From: Hetaerina americana | Lineage: Eukaryota; Arthropoda; Insecta; Odonata; Calopterygidae | DNA length: 64,000 bases | NCBI GenBank assembly: GCA_022747635.1 | Contig: JAKTNV010000007.1 | Location: forward strand, 3,979,905 to 4,043,904 | Direction of reading: 5' to 3' | In this document: positions 31,400 through 44,770 of the stretch, in pieces | Position numbering within the stretch: position 1 is the first letter of the stretch | How the letters are laid out: each line of letters starts with the position of its first letter | The notes under the pieces: generated by a model | The model's input: the letters and a program-made list of their open reading frames with translations, nothing else | Database searches by the model: none | Told to the model about the DNA's origin: nothing | Made by a program: the position numbers and the translations under genes

Positions 31400-32332
31400 C
31401 AGGGTCGAACCCAAAAGTGGTAGGACTGATTTTTTTGCAAGAATTTCCTTGACGATATACTTGGATATACTCGACTTAATAATCTTCAAAGTATACTCCT
31501 TGAGCTGCTACACACTTAGTATAACGTTGCTCCCATTCCCCGTACGCCCGTTGGAAATTTTCTTTGGGGATGCCGTTGATGACCCTCGTCGAAGCCTCTA
31601 GAACGGCCTTTAGCGAGTCAAAACGTCGTCCCTTGAGCTGTCTTTTCATCGGGGGGAAGAAGAAGAAGTCCGGTGGCGCCAGATCGGGAGAATAAGGCGG
31701 GTGCGGCAACGTGGCAACGCCGTATTTGGCCAGGAGATGTCTGACGACGAGCGCGCCATGGCAGAATTTTCGGCACCATCTTGGCGCACACCTTGCGCAT
31801 GGCCAAATCCTGTGAAATAATTCGTTGGACGTTGGATGCAGACAGACCCAACTGGTCTGCAATTTCTTCACTGGTTAAGCGTCGGTCTGTGTTCAGCAGT
31901 GTCCTCACTCTGTCCACATTCGTGTCGGTTCTTGCCGTCGACGGCCGTCCGGAGCGATGGTCGTCTTCAACGAGCTCCCTACCCTCTTCCAACAACTTGT
32001 GCCACTCAAATATTGTGGAACAGCTTAAGGCAGAGTCCCCATAAGCCTGCTTGATCATATCGAGGGTCTCAGTTGCCGTCTTCCCGAGTTTCGCACAAAA
32101 CTTCACGGAATAACGTTGCTCTAAATTCAGATTCATTTTGTTTTTCGACGCGGACAAAAAACTTGCTTCACTAAAAACGGTGTCCTCACTCAAGGACAGC
32201 TCGCAGGTGACTGAGGTTGGTGTCGGTCTGTTGTTAAGAGCCCCCTCCAACTTACCCTGCCAGGCAGACCCCCCTCCACCGCTCCGTTCGTGCCAGAGAA
32301 AATCAGTCCTACCACTTTTGCGTGCGAACCTG
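31400..32332 (-). mobile_element. Mariner transposon 2, complete ends, internally deleted (933 bp)
   Basis: Terminal inverted repeats of at least 34 bases with three mismatches are present: left CAGGGTCGAACCCAAAAGTG at 31400, right end at 32332 reading CAGGTTCGCACGCAAAAGTG on the reverse strand. TA flanks both ends. The coding sequence runs on the reverse strand. The start ATG near 32135 opens MNLNLEQRYSVKFCAKLGKT, with GRPSTARTDTNVDR and the second helix-turn-helix LTSEEIADQLGLSASNVQ, to MRKVCAKMVPKI. It then jumps with a frame change to CHGALVVRHLL and SPDLAPPDFFFF, ending in GVYFEDY. The missing ~370 bases contain the first catalytic Asp and HDNAP. Non-autonomous but with ends that a transposase could recognise. 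Confidence 0.93.
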
Positions 32333-32346
32333 TATATATATATATA

Positions 32347-33430
<1,084 letters not shown>

Positions 33431-34740
33431 TACCTATAATGCATAAAAATATTTTACATAAGTAATACATAATAATAAATGTTCCTCTTCGAGAAGTCAT
33501 CAGTCTTTTTCAATACTTTCTTTGCATTCTCTGCGTCAAGAAACAGAACTCTGGGTTTAATATGGCTCCGAAACATAGCAATGTCGTTAATGGTAAGATA
33601 TGACCTGAGGTTAAAGTAATATTTGCTAATGACTATAATGCTATACGTATACAGAATTGGTGTGACTCATTGAATGGATTTGCATAATAAAAGATAATAA
33701 GTGTGTCATAAATCATTTATGGAACTAAAGTAGTACCCCCTAATACACAGACTGCATCGAACAATACCGAAATAGTAAGTGTAACCTCGATTAAATACTT
33801 CGGCATGGTCCTAACGGCATCCCTTGTTTTAAATATCCCGGGAATTCTTGGGCAGGTTGGCAAGATTTATTTTGAAGTATAGGAATTATTAGACCAGTAC
33901 TGGTGAAATGTGTCGAGGGGGGCTTTGACGAGCAATGATTTCTCATGCTAGCCATTCACTTAGTATGGTATGCTGTCGGTGCATAGGATCCCCGCGAAGT
34001 CTGCTTAATTGCTGATGTGCATTGAGGGGGAGCTGAATTTCTATTATGTCGTTATGGAAAATGTACTCGCCCATATATACTACTAGAGCAAGTAGACTAA
34101 ACTCAGAAATCATTCTTTCGTAATCTGTCAGAGGATCTCTTTAGCGATGCTTTTGGAAATGCTTCGTTAGCCTCATCGAACTACGGTGGGAGAGTTCACG
34201 TACATGAGATTAGAGAGAGAGAGAGAGATCAAGTGTAGATCCGACTGATTTAAGATGATGCCATTTTTCCCACGAATGGCGACGGATCAGAATAACCGCA
34301 AAGGGTCATGAAAGAGGAGAAAAAGGGTACAAGGTAGATTTGTAATTCGCTCTGAAAGTTTTACGACAGGGCGTGGTCCACGTACCCGTGGAAAATGCAA
34401 GAGCCGACCCGCTTGCTTGGAGATTCGGGAGTTGTTTCTCGGCTGCAGTCTTTTATTTTGATGCACCATCTTCGTAACGTTAACTCTCCTAACACTCTTT
34501 TTTACATTAAACCAAGTAAAATCTTCAGTTTTTGTATGGATTGTTTAAATATTTATTAATGGCCAATTCTGAACGAACTTTTTTACCAATTACAAGAGTT
34601 ATGCTTCCTCCATGCTTAAACGAAGGGAATGGGTAAGGCCGCGAACATGAGTTGCAATCCCATGTGATGGTGGAATTCCCCTTCTCACTTTTCAATTCTA
34701 ATTTGTCACGTTATTGGATAAATATTTACTGAATTTGTAG
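33431..34740. other. No gene recognised; faint LINE-like trace
   Basis: Mostly AT-rich. One forward frame around 33775-33880 reads VSVTSIKYFGMVLT, reminiscent of the YLG block after the RT catalytic core of LINEs, with stops soon after. A (GA)n run lies at 34213-34228. I do not annotate a gene. Confidence 0.35.
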
Positions 34741-34769
34741 TTGCATGTGCATGTAAATGTTTGTTAACA

Positions 34770-34824
<55 letters not shown>

Positions 34825-34992
34825 CATGCGTGTAAGTTTAAAAGGTTTTTGAAGGAATATACGTATACGCCTCTGTGAGCGCAGGTTTGCATCAATATGT
34901 GGTTTTATCCTCTTTTAGGGGGGGCGACCTAACACCCCCCGCCACACGCCCCTGCGGTGACTTGCGGGGTATTATGTAGATGTAGATGTAAG
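34741..34992 (+). repeat. Dispersed repeat E, forward copy with (TA)n inside
   Basis: Ends like the copy inside the Jockey ORF1: CGACCTAACACCCCCCGCCA, TTGCGGGGTATTATGTAGAT and GTAGATGTA. The upstream part has GCATGTGCATGTAAATG and GCATGCGTGTAAG words and a 50-base TA array (34771-34820). Confidence 0.72.
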
Positions 34993-35461
34993 CCAATACT
35001 GGGGAGACGAAATGTTTCTACGGCAGCGATAATCCCTGGTAGGGCGTACTCATAACATGAATCGAAGAAAGATACGACACACCGCCGAAAGACGTGGGAA
35101 CAGCGCCATTAATTCAGTTTTTTCAGCGAAATCTGCAAAATCGGATATTCTTTAGTAGCCATGAAATGTGACGAACCATTTGGGAGGATAAATATTCAAG
35201 CTACGCATGTATTTATTTAGTGATATGAGTTTTTTTATTAAAGTTACACCAGCTAAGCAGAAATATATTTTTTATGTAAAATATCTCAGTAATATCAGCA
35301 GCAGTTGTGGTTGTCTTAGACTGAATTTCAGCTCCTCCTCCCGAAATCGCTGGATCTGTAATGCGCCGCCCTAGGGCATTTGTCCGTTCCTTTCACCAGA
35401 CTTCATTGTAGTCACGGTATCGGTGAGAGTGAGTCAGCTATCTCACTACATAGGCAAGTCG
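34993..35461. other. Unassigned sequence between two repeat E copies
   Basis: About 470 bases without coding or repeat signals that I recognise, lying between a forward and a reverse copy of repeat E. Confidence 0.4.
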
Positions 35462-35660
35462 ATAACATCCACTCGTACAAAATACCCCGCCAGCCACCGC
35501 AACGGTGTGTGGCGGGGGGTGCAAGGACACCGCCCGTAAAATAGAATACAACTACATGCAAAATAAACAAAAGAACACTAATGCACGCACCCACGCGGGC
35601 GAATATATTCATAAAAAACTTATTTGAACTTACGCACATGCAGATATGTGCACAAGCCAT
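35462..35660 (-). repeat. Dispersed repeat E, reverse copy
   Basis: ACAAAATACCCCGCCAGCCA, TGTGGCGGGGGGTGCAAGG and then CATGCAAAATAAAC and CGCACATGCAGATATG are the reverse complement of repeat E. No hexamer tail is kept. Confidence 0.65.
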
Positions 35661-38319
35661 TAACTAGCATCACTAAATGCACCTAAATTGCACTAAAGCC
35701 TACGCAGCGTTTTGTTTGGTTCCCACAAGCAACAACAAGGTCATTTATCCTTCTGTAAGTGAATACATTCCTGTAGTTTCATGTGCTTCTCACCCAATAG
35801 AAATACTTTTCCAAATTTCTTTTCATCTTTCTCAACTTAATCATCATTATTCGCAGTCACTGATAATGACCTCATTTTTCTTGGGTGTTAAGGGTGTTTG
35901 GCCTGCGCAAATATTCTGTTACCTTGGGCAACAACCGCTTCCTGGGCACCAGATCCTCTCTTCTCCTTAGGAATGCAATAATAAATCTGAGGGTATGAAA
36001 CGCCCGGAAAATGCAAGGCTTCTCTGCATCCCTATGGGCGGGCGTTCAACAGTTGCCTTACGCGGAAGCCGATTCTGCAGACAACACCAAATAATCACAC
36101 TCCACCGCAATACAACCTCTGCGGTTCGATCACCATGAGCCTGCATCAAGATGACCCAATGATAGTTCCATTCTTTCGTTCCTTTTGGTCCTGGCGTGTG
36201 AGGAACCCTGTCTTGCCTTTCGCGGACCTTGACCCAAGTCTCTCGAAGACGCAGGTCCCTGCTCTTGGGCAAACATTTTTATATCGAGGATTCCCTTCCT
36301 CTTCCAATGGACTCCTTGCTGTTTGTCTTTTGATTTGGGCTTTCCATGGCACGCTCTTTTCTTTTATTATGCTAGCAATCCTTAATTGATTTCCCCATTT
36401 CTCGTTAAAAAACAATCGCAGTCTCCAAGTGTACGAAGTGGGCGTCTGTATTATTACAGCCCTGGTTTACCTTCAATACCGATTTTGAAATCACAATTTC
36501 AGAAATATATTTTCTTCAAGTTGCCCAACGAGTAATGAGGCGTCGTTTCCCCCAGACTACGAAAACTATATCTTCCAGCGGGTCAAAAGCATCCTCAGTC
36601 CATCGAGTGCCCTGGGTGCCGGGTGTACTTGATTAGCCATCGCAGTTTGCTCCACTGAAATTCAAAACTAATAATCAGGAAGGTGTTTTTTTAATGTAAA
36701 AATGCGTCGCCGAATGAACTGAGTTACACCAATAACAAGGGAATAAGGTTTAATGACATGGCCATGCACTAAGGCAAAAGCCAGGAACACATGGGGATTG
36801 TTTCTCAAAGCAACAAGTTGATACTATTTCAAGTGTGAACAGCGTACAATTTAGAATAAAACTTTCTAATTTGCATGTCGGGTGTATGTGTGAAAATAAA
36901 ACGTCCTGCTCCATTTATCACCATCAGCAGACTTCACATTTGCAAATTGCAAGGACTCGTGAGATGACTTTCACCTTCAAGAAACAGGCTTCGGAAAGTT
37001 ATTGTTGAAATTTTAAACGATGACACTCGACGGAAAAAGCAGAGGAGATGTAGAAAGACATCGATAAGGAATCAGTTGCTATGTAAATAGAGGATATAAT
37101 TAGTGGCGGAACAAAGACAAGGAAGTGGAAGAATGTGAATCAGTTGTTGAGCGGAAGCACATAAAAAATAAAAAAAAGAAAACACTTAGGCATGAAACTT
37201 ACGAATGAGAAGGGGGAAGTATAGTGTAGAGCGAAATGGTGAAGCGGCGAAGGGGGGCAATGGAATTTCACACGGAGGAATGCACAGGAAAACCTGTCAG
37301 TATTTAGAATATCCTCCACCGTGATTAATATAACACAGACCATACCAAGGATCATTTCAGGTTCCAGAAGTATGCAGAGAATACAGAAATGAAGTGCATT
37401 ATATAGACATGTCTTATAGATTTAGATAAAGGAAGAAAACGAAGGCGAAAATGACAATGAGAAATTACGAATGCCATTTGAGGACGAGGAATGCATTGAA
37501 AAGGAGAGTTTTCATGAACTTCTGACTTATAATTACGAAGGAGTGTTAAAGCCCATGCTAAAACTAGAAAAGAAACAGTATGGTTAACAAATTCAATTTT
37601 ACCACAGCGAAGGCACTCCAACGGATAATCAATAAAAATTATCCGGATGAAAGCGGATTGAGGATTCTAGTTTGGGTGGAGGAGGGGGACGGGTGTCAAA
37701 GCATCCTTTAATGGATTGGTTCAGTGATGCAACCAGGACGGCCTTCCCAGCGTCGGGCATACCGAGAATGCGCTCGAGAGGTAGAGAGAGTAAAGAGTTC
37801 TGCGGATCGGTTGGATTGGAGGAGAGGAGCCATCTTTTTGAAATGGAAATTTCACGCAGACCGCGAGATCAAGAGACGGCGTGTTGAGAAAGACGAGAGG
37901 AATTAGTCCTGGGGGGGGGAGAAATGTGGCTCACGAATAATTTTCTCAGTAATTTTTCGTTATCAATCCTCGAATGTGCTTCTTATCACACGAGTCGATC
38001 GAGACGAAGAACATGGCCTCCAAAGTACGGGTAAGTTAGAGGTAAAAAATGAAATCCAGGGGGAAGGTGATTGCGTCATATTGGTGGATGAATACGTTTC
38101 GGTAACCATTCGTGCGGGAGAAATGAATCTATTTACATACTGTGCTGTTTACTAAATCAGAATAAAAAATGTGGGGTGAGTTACATTCACAAGAAAAAGA
38201 ATGTGATAAGATTCTCACGAAGAAGATATTCTGTAATATATATCTGATTACGGGAGAATAACTATGAGAAAGTAAAAACTCCGTTTACTAGCATTGTAAT
38301 AGGAAGAGATAAATCAAGA
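35661..38319. other. No gene recognised
   Basis: About 2.6 kb. Short open frames without motifs. Near 37115-37140 a forward frame reads RKWKNVN, as in the RTE linker, which could mark a very old RTE relic, but the rest does not follow convincingly. A G-run lies at 37905-37920. Confidence 0.4.
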
Positions 38320-38600
38320 GAGTAGCGAGACCATTGAGATAAGAATTGAATCCACAGAGAGGAGGGGGCTCACGAGAGAGGCCTTAAGATTGGACGGGGG
38401 AAAAATGCTAAGGGGGAACAGCGATATGGAGCGAGCGCCATGATGCGTGGTTCCGAAACTTGGTCGCTGAGGGAAGAAGAGGATGACATGGATTTGGAGT
38501 AAGGATTTGAGAGAGGGGGGTGTGAAGGAGAATGGAGGGAATAAAATAAGCAGATAGAATGAAGAGTGAAGTTTGTCGGGAGGAATCCGGAGAAAATTGG
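38320..38600 (+). mobile_element. Old RTE-like LINE relic (C-terminal region)
   Basis: TGGAGCG...CATGATGCGTGG and GAAACTTGGTCGCTGAGGGA match, with gaps, the DNA coding WSVAMYGAETWSLKQED of the intact RTE (24635-24690); the preceding stretch aligns with RRRIALGKEAFTRRREL in a shifted frame. Frames are destroyed. Much older than the other copies. Confidence 0.55.
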
Positions 38601-38769
38601 AGGGGCGGGGAGGCGGGGTTGGTCGGGGAGGGGGTGCGGAGGCGGAGGGGGCGGAGAACGGTTCGCCTTTGCGTGGTACTTGAGTCGAGGAGTCGGCGAG
38701 TGTAGCAGTGGCTGGTCGACCAAGGGCGGCCCCCTGCATATACATTGTAATTACGGTCCTTCTACGGGG

Positions 38770-38975
38770 TCCATCAGAAAGGTGATCTGATTGCCTTGCG
38801 TAATCGCTCGTCTCTCGAGGAGGACCCGAGTTCGAATCCTATGAGTGACATACATTTCCACGGGTATGCTTACCTCTCATTGAGTGCTAATTGGAGAATA
38901 GCATTTGGTGTTCAAGTGAATTGCGCAGTCCGTCGGATGGGACGTTAAATTGCGGACCCCTTGCGTCTTTTATTA
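38770..38975 (+). repeat. SINE family D, copy 2
   Basis: tRNA-like head with box B AGTTCGAATCC (38829-38839), then a body and the core GTCCGTCGGATGGGACGTTA with TTGCGGACCCCTTGCGTC, which is shared with the reverse copy at 3465-3682. Confidence 0.75.
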
Positions 38976-41724
38976 AAAGATGTTTCATGGCGACGTCTGG
39001 CCGTTCCTTATCCATTTCCTGAAAGGCGAGCGCAAAGCCTCTGCATGCAATGCTTGTAATGCTTGGCTAGCATACGTCTTCAGCAATTGGGAAGCAGGCT
39101 GGCTGAAATTAAAGGTGACGAAGAGGAAGAATGGAATGCCTAGGAGAACAGAAAATGGTTTCTCTCTTGGGAGGAAGGCATTAGCATAGCGGAGAGCGGC
39201 GATCAAGTTGAAAAGGAAAACCCTGAGCAAACAAATTTGGGCCAAACTATAAAATACACGCACTTCTTGAGCCTTTGGCGAAAAAAAAATTAATTCAGTC
39301 GAATGATAAATCTTCAAGGGAATTCACTGAAAAGTCTTTTACTTTAATGAATGTGTATAATGAATTTCATTTTTTAATCACATCGGCAAAAAATAGAAGT
39401 TTCCACTAAATGGTCTGAATCGCATTACTCCCATGATTGATAAAAAATTATGAACTTAGCACTCACATGAGAGCGAAGCTTTTTATAAATATTAACATTG
39501 CCATTAATACTTACCTATTGCTGTTTCATTTCTCAAGATGTGCTTGCTTGTCACATCGATTGCACTTACGCTTGATACACTCATGATAATTTGAAAACCA
39601 CGACAACATTCAAATCTCCTTTTACGCATCCTGTTAGATCAAAAGCGAACTCACGGGCAGCATCAAATCTCGATCAATTTCATGTGCAGCAACGAAAGCG
39701 AACTGCTTTGAAACAACAAGGCAGATACAATTTTAATGATTGATTCATTACCCATTAGTTCCTAGCAGTTGCTAAACGTGTTGTAGAATGCATAAACGAA
39801 ATGCCCAAGGAAATACGATATTGAGTGGAGGAGGGTGTCGAGGAAATTCATTGCCAGCGATGTTCCAATGGAAGCTCCTGCGAACAGATGAAGTGGAAAT
39901 TGTTTTCGTCATTGAAAATATTCGATTCTCGTGGTGGCGAGGCTCGCACCTATGGGCACAAGACAAGCCTTTATCTTCTTATCTCGTTCCAGAGTGTTTG
40001 CGGCTCAATAAAGCCTCCGAATAAACACACATTCGTCAAATGAGTGGGCGAAAAGTCGCTTTGTTGAGTTTCCTTATTGTACGACAATAAATGTGGAAGG
40101 AACTTAACTATGAGTCTACGTGTCTGTGTGAGAGTAAACAGCGTACCATTTACTAATTGAGCGGACGCTCCAGGGGGCCTCGTGGCCCGCTCCGGCCGAA
40201 CAGAGCTCCGGCGTCAGCCGCGAAGGGAGATGGGGGAAACAAAGGACTGATAGTGCGCACATATAGAGTGCGATTTCCAGCGCTTCGCTTACGGAGAAAA
40301 ACTCCGTAAAAAAACAGCGACGAACCGATATGCGCTGCGTATTCATTTGCACGTGATATCGCCGCCCCACGATCGCTCAGCCTGGAAATCGGAAAAAAGG
40401 CGGGCGCGTGCCGTAGTCATCTCCCTCCCCATCCCACTTAAACCCCCCCCCCCGTCCCTGCCCCTCGACGGGGGGAGGGCGGAAGGGGGGAGGAGGGGGG
40501 GGGGCGGGACGACGGCGCGCGTGTTCGAGAATTCGTTTCCCTCAAAAGGATCGGCTTTTATTTTTCGGGGGAGGGGTGGGTTGCGGTGACGGGGGAGGGG
40601 GTGGTGTTTGATTTCGGGGTCTGACGGGGGTGGGTGGGGGTGAGGGAGGGAGGGAGGTTGGGGGAGGGAGGGGAGCGCGGTTCAAGAGGAACGCGAGCCG
40701 GATAGCTGGGGGCGAGATTAAAACCTTCCCACAATTCCGCGCGGCTGCTTCCCAACAAGGGATTCCTCGTTCCCGAACGCGAAATGCAAGATTTGTCGAA
40801 GGCGAAGCACAAACCCGAACGCCCCATCGCATCGCATAATAAGGCATTTTCAAAGCCGAGTACTCAGACACGGATTCTTTGGGTGATAATTACTCCTATA
40901 TATTTCGTGTCAGTCTAAAGAAACGGTTGCTGGAAAAGTAAGTTTTCACAATGTTTTCAGCCTGCACAAAAGTCCTGAGGTTCCCTTAGCGTGAATTTAA
41001 ATAAATGTGACTTCTTTTAAAAGCTCTTTAATTCGCATCTCCGAAAGGCTGCGTCGACACAAACCGATTGCAATCATTTCTCTTGCTTCGTGGTTTATTT
41101 TTTACTCCTCCGTGTAACAATGCCGTGCTTGGGAAAGTCTTTTACGCTCCAAACAGGTAGCAGTAAATATAAATTTAGAATATTATTCTACCTTTTGGTG
41201 ATTAGCCAAAAATATAAAGTCACTGTTATTGACTGTCCTGACTTTGACCAGTTGATGGATTTTTTTTCCTGAAATCATGTTTTGTAATTCAACAGTTCAA
41301 TGTAATATTTATGACATCAAAATATGTGGCAATGCGTGTATGAAGATATTGACTGACGTTAAAAATGGAAAGGTAAATAAAAAGTGTTGACATTCCGAAA
41401 CAATCAGAAGTTCATAATTTATATTGTAAAGGAATGGAGTTTTTGGGCAGGGCGAAGGGCGGGTATTCCATGTTACAGTCGAATGGGGGTCATGCTGCTG
41501 CGGGTCTAATCGGCCGGGCACTAGGCTGGCCACGTAGGGGCCCTTCCCCACCTGGCCAGCCCTTGCTTCAAGAGGCTCTCCCTCCGCGCGATTCACCGGC
41601 TCAAATGCGTCCCGGTGAGGAACAACCCGGCAGGCGGGGAAGGAGGGCGGTAGATATATTGAGGTAGGGAACAACTGGAACTGGACACGATTGATTCGTT
41701 TGAAATTCCAACATTGCAGTTCTT
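38976..41724. other. No gene recognised; strong G/C-run patch 40430-40690
   Basis: AT-rich to ~40150, then a GC-rich block with long C-runs (40440-40455) and G-runs (40490-40505, 40565-40680). G-rich stretches could form G-quadruplexes. Overlapping frames on both strands are compositional. Confidence 0.45.
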
Positions 41725-41800
41725 ATAAAAGGGCCAGCTCCTTCCTCTGTACCGCTGCCAGGTAGTTATGGCATTGAAAAAACACAGAAATTGTTTTTTT
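41725..41800 (-). repeat. SINE family B body fragment, decayed
   Basis: AAAGGGCCAGCTCCTTCCTC, TGTACCGCTGCCAGGTAGTT and ATGGCAT follow the reverse-strand body of family B at 21505-21545 with several changes. Head and tail are not found. Confidence 0.5.
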
Positions 41801-41969
41801 TAGCCATGGGAATGACCATCGCTTGGTATTTAAATCTGAATATTCTGATTGAAATCGACTTTCTATTTCCATTTTTACGCTACACTGTAATGTACATGTG
41901 TAGTGTTCATAACATTGGGTGAGTGAGTAATGAGAAAAATTACAATGCTACAACTTCAGACTGTAAAAA

Positions 41970-42055
41970 TCATTCCCCTGGACCGGGATTCAAACCAGGA
42001 TCCCTCGATGTTCGGCCGGTTGCTTTATCGGTATTTCCTCCCAGCATCTGGTTCC
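41970..42055 (-). repeat. SINE family C, reverse tRNA-like module
   Basis: Reverse-strand box B GGTTTGAATCC (41986-41996) within GCATCGAGGGATCC-type context; pairs head to head with the forward module at 42085-42175. Possibly one SINE and its inverted duplicate. Confidence 0.62.
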
Positions 42056-42084
42056 TTTAGAGCCCCCATCATTTCGGAGTGTAT

Positions 42085-42175
42085 GAGGACGCCTCGGTAG
42101 CTTAACTGGCTAAATCAAACTGGCATCGAGGGATACGGGTTTGAATCCCAGTTAAAGTACAAATGATTGTACACT
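42085..42175 (+). repeat. SINE family C, forward tRNA-like module
   Basis: Box A TAGCTTAACTGG (42098-42109) and box B GGTTTGAATCC (42138-42148) at tRNA-like spacing, followed by GTACAAATGATTGTACACTC. The shared CATCGAGGGAT before box B links it to the reverse module. No acceptor-stem pairing, so not a true tRNA gene. Confidence 0.68.
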
Positions 42176-42179
42176 CTTA

Positions 42180-44770
42180 AGGCGTTACAACACAATGCAC
42201 ATTCAGCGGATGAATGCGTTAAAATTTACCGTCGCGGCATCTACCGCAGTTTCTTGTAATTAGAGAAAGAGTGAAAGATAAGGCAATGACTGCCTTTTCT
42301 CACGCTACTTAGTGAAGCGATGCTTAAAGACAGGAGGCATTGGAAAAGCGGAGGAGGGAAGAAAACGAGCTTGGGGGACCGTCGAATGAATGCTGCATGC
42401 GCCGAAGGCCGACAGGGGCAGCGGAAAGGAAGGAGGTCCATCCGCGGCGAGGCCGCGTAGTCGTGGACCAAATGAAGATGGATGCGAGGGGGGGAGAGAG
42501 ATGAAGACAGAGCCATCTCTGGGCGTGCGGGGGAACGGGCGGGGGAGGCACGAATGGGGGAGCGCAAGCAGTCGACCTCACCTCGGATCAAAGGATCGAT
42601 GCCTGGACGAACGGGCTCGCTCCAATCAATCAGTCCGTTCGAACTGATCGATCAACGTGGCGCTCGTGGAAATATGCGGGATAGATACCAAGGGCATAGG
42701 GGACCCCTGGGATTTAACATTGAGGAACCTCGTCCTTCAGGGAGAGGAACGAGGGGATCTCACAAGGGTTAATTGTTGCGTCTGACGAACGAACGAACAG
42801 AGGCTGGAACACTGTGGAGTCCCCTGGAGCTGGAGGCCAGCGACTAAACTAATTGATTTTGATTCTTCGACGCCCGCTGAAATACTCGCTACTTCGAAAT
42901 TCACAAATAAATAAGCCCAGGAGCGGACGCTTCTAATATTCCGGAGGAATGGGGTGGGAAGAGACGATGGCCGGGTGAGGTGCTTCACGCCATCTGGCGC
43001 TGACCCCTTTAATCTTTGCCTTGGGCAACCTCAGCGCTGGTTGCGCCGACTTGTCTGCGGCCCGCTCAGGGATTTTTAGATCCATAAAGGCACGAGTGTT
43101 TTGATTCCCACGGCGAAGAGGCGCGGGCAAAGGAAATGCACGTGAATGGCATAAATGCTCCCTTGGACCGACTGCAGATGCCGTTCAGAAAATAATTGTG
43201 AAGTCTATGAGAAAAATCCAAGCGTCGAACATTGAAAAGGTTTGCGTGTAACCTACCATTTACGTTCAGTAGTTTACAAAGTTTTGAAGTGGAAACCATT
43301 GATTTGGATTAATGAAAGCTACACCACCAGGGTTTATTTTGCCTGTAAATGTGCTTTTAAGAGGAGTTTGCTATTTATCCAGGGCGCAGATCCAAATTTT
43401 GGATTATGAGATGGTTCATAGTTTGTGAAGGAATACATATGTATAGCCTGTAATGGTCGCTAATTAAATAAATATAAATGCTATATCTAGCACATTTCTG
43501 TCCTCATAAAATTGATTTTCAAAAATTTTCTCAGCTTCTCTTTACAATCACAAAATACTATTCTTTCTTTCTCTCAATAGCTGAATTTTAATTATTTTTA
43601 AATGTTTACGTACGATTCTACCCTTTTCCGTCATTTTGTGAAAATTCCTAATACAGGAACATTCCTGTTACAGTTGGATAGAATATGAATAAATTTTTAT
43701 CTATTACTTAAAATTAGACAATTTTGGTTTCGAAAAACTTTTACACAACCTTAAGAAGTTACGGAAACCATGATTGGTTAATGTAAAATACAGAGTAAAA
43801 TTTTCTTTCTTTAAATTTAACATTGAAAATTGATACTAAGATAAAATATGATACGCTCGATTATGAATCGTGTCTCTATGAGTGTCGAGTTTTCCTAAAA
43901 TTCGGTTCCCCGCTTAAAAAAATAAATTATGTTAATTTGGGACGATTTGGGAATTGGTGTCCCGTGAAAATGATAGAAAATATATTTAGGGCCGAGAGGA
44001 AGAGATATGAGAACTTTTCCGACTGGAGGAGGATAAGGATATCTTCGGCAGGGGCCGAACTTTGTCGTTAGAAAAGGGAACGGAGGAGATATTCTGGGTA
44101 AATGATGAGAGGAAAAATGTCGGGAAAATGGAGGAAAGAGGACGGTCATAAGAACCGAAAGTTCAGATGGCCATAAGATCCGAAAATATGAGGAGCAAAA
44201 GGCGAAAGTATTGTGGGAATTCCCGTATTTCCTGCAGATTCCTTGAGCTTCGGAGGGAATGTGGAAAACCTTCAAGATGATGACTGCCTTTGGTGACCCG
44301 TCCGACAAGAACGCAATGCCATGGAGGGTTGTCATCACGTCCGAAGCCCGAAATGCGTGGCCTTGACATCCAATCCGAGAGGCTCTTCCTCGGACGTGGT
44401 TTTGGAGAGCGGTTGGGGCGAGAGGGGCATGCCTCAGATAACGATCAAAGTACGCGAAATGATTGAGCATACAATTTCTTTGCTGCATCTTTGAGTTATG
44501 GCTGGGAGCTCCACTTTCACTTCTGTAGGGATCTTTGAAGACTCCCTCGATCAAAATTAGATCGTATTCCTCGAGGAGAATGTGCAACAGCCAATAAATA
44601 CATAATCAATGGAATATACATGAACTCACTAAAAATCAAGATATTTTACGTAACCTCCTGCTCCAGTCCAATTTTCAGTATCAGTAAACACGTAACACGT
44701 CATTGCCGTAGGAAGAGATCTGTGGTGCGGACGCTTCTCTATTGTTGTTCCCGTGCATTGATTTGTGAAT
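42180..44770. other. No supported gene; GC-rich patch and one long open frame
   Basis: A GC-rich patch occupies 42390-42640. A reverse-strand frame of 230 codons spans 44587-43895; it is the longest open frame outside mobile elements but begins at a non-ATG codon, has no recognisable domain and a Pro/Phe/His-rich end. I regard it as probably non-coding. Confidence 0.35.

Noticed and set aside
31476..32250. Two separate transposase genes on the reverse strand
   Set aside because: They are the N- and C-terminal parts of one mariner frame displaced by the internal deletion; likewise at 32418-33120.
37030..37620. Very old RTE copy
   Set aside because: One short word (RKWKNVN) fits the RTE linker, but flanking residues do not align convincingly, so I left it out as a feature.
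43895..44587. 230-codon reverse-strand frame as a host gene
   Set aside because: Starts at a non-ATG codon, shows no domain, and its composition follows AT-rich non-coding DNA; one frame of this length in 64 kb is within chance.
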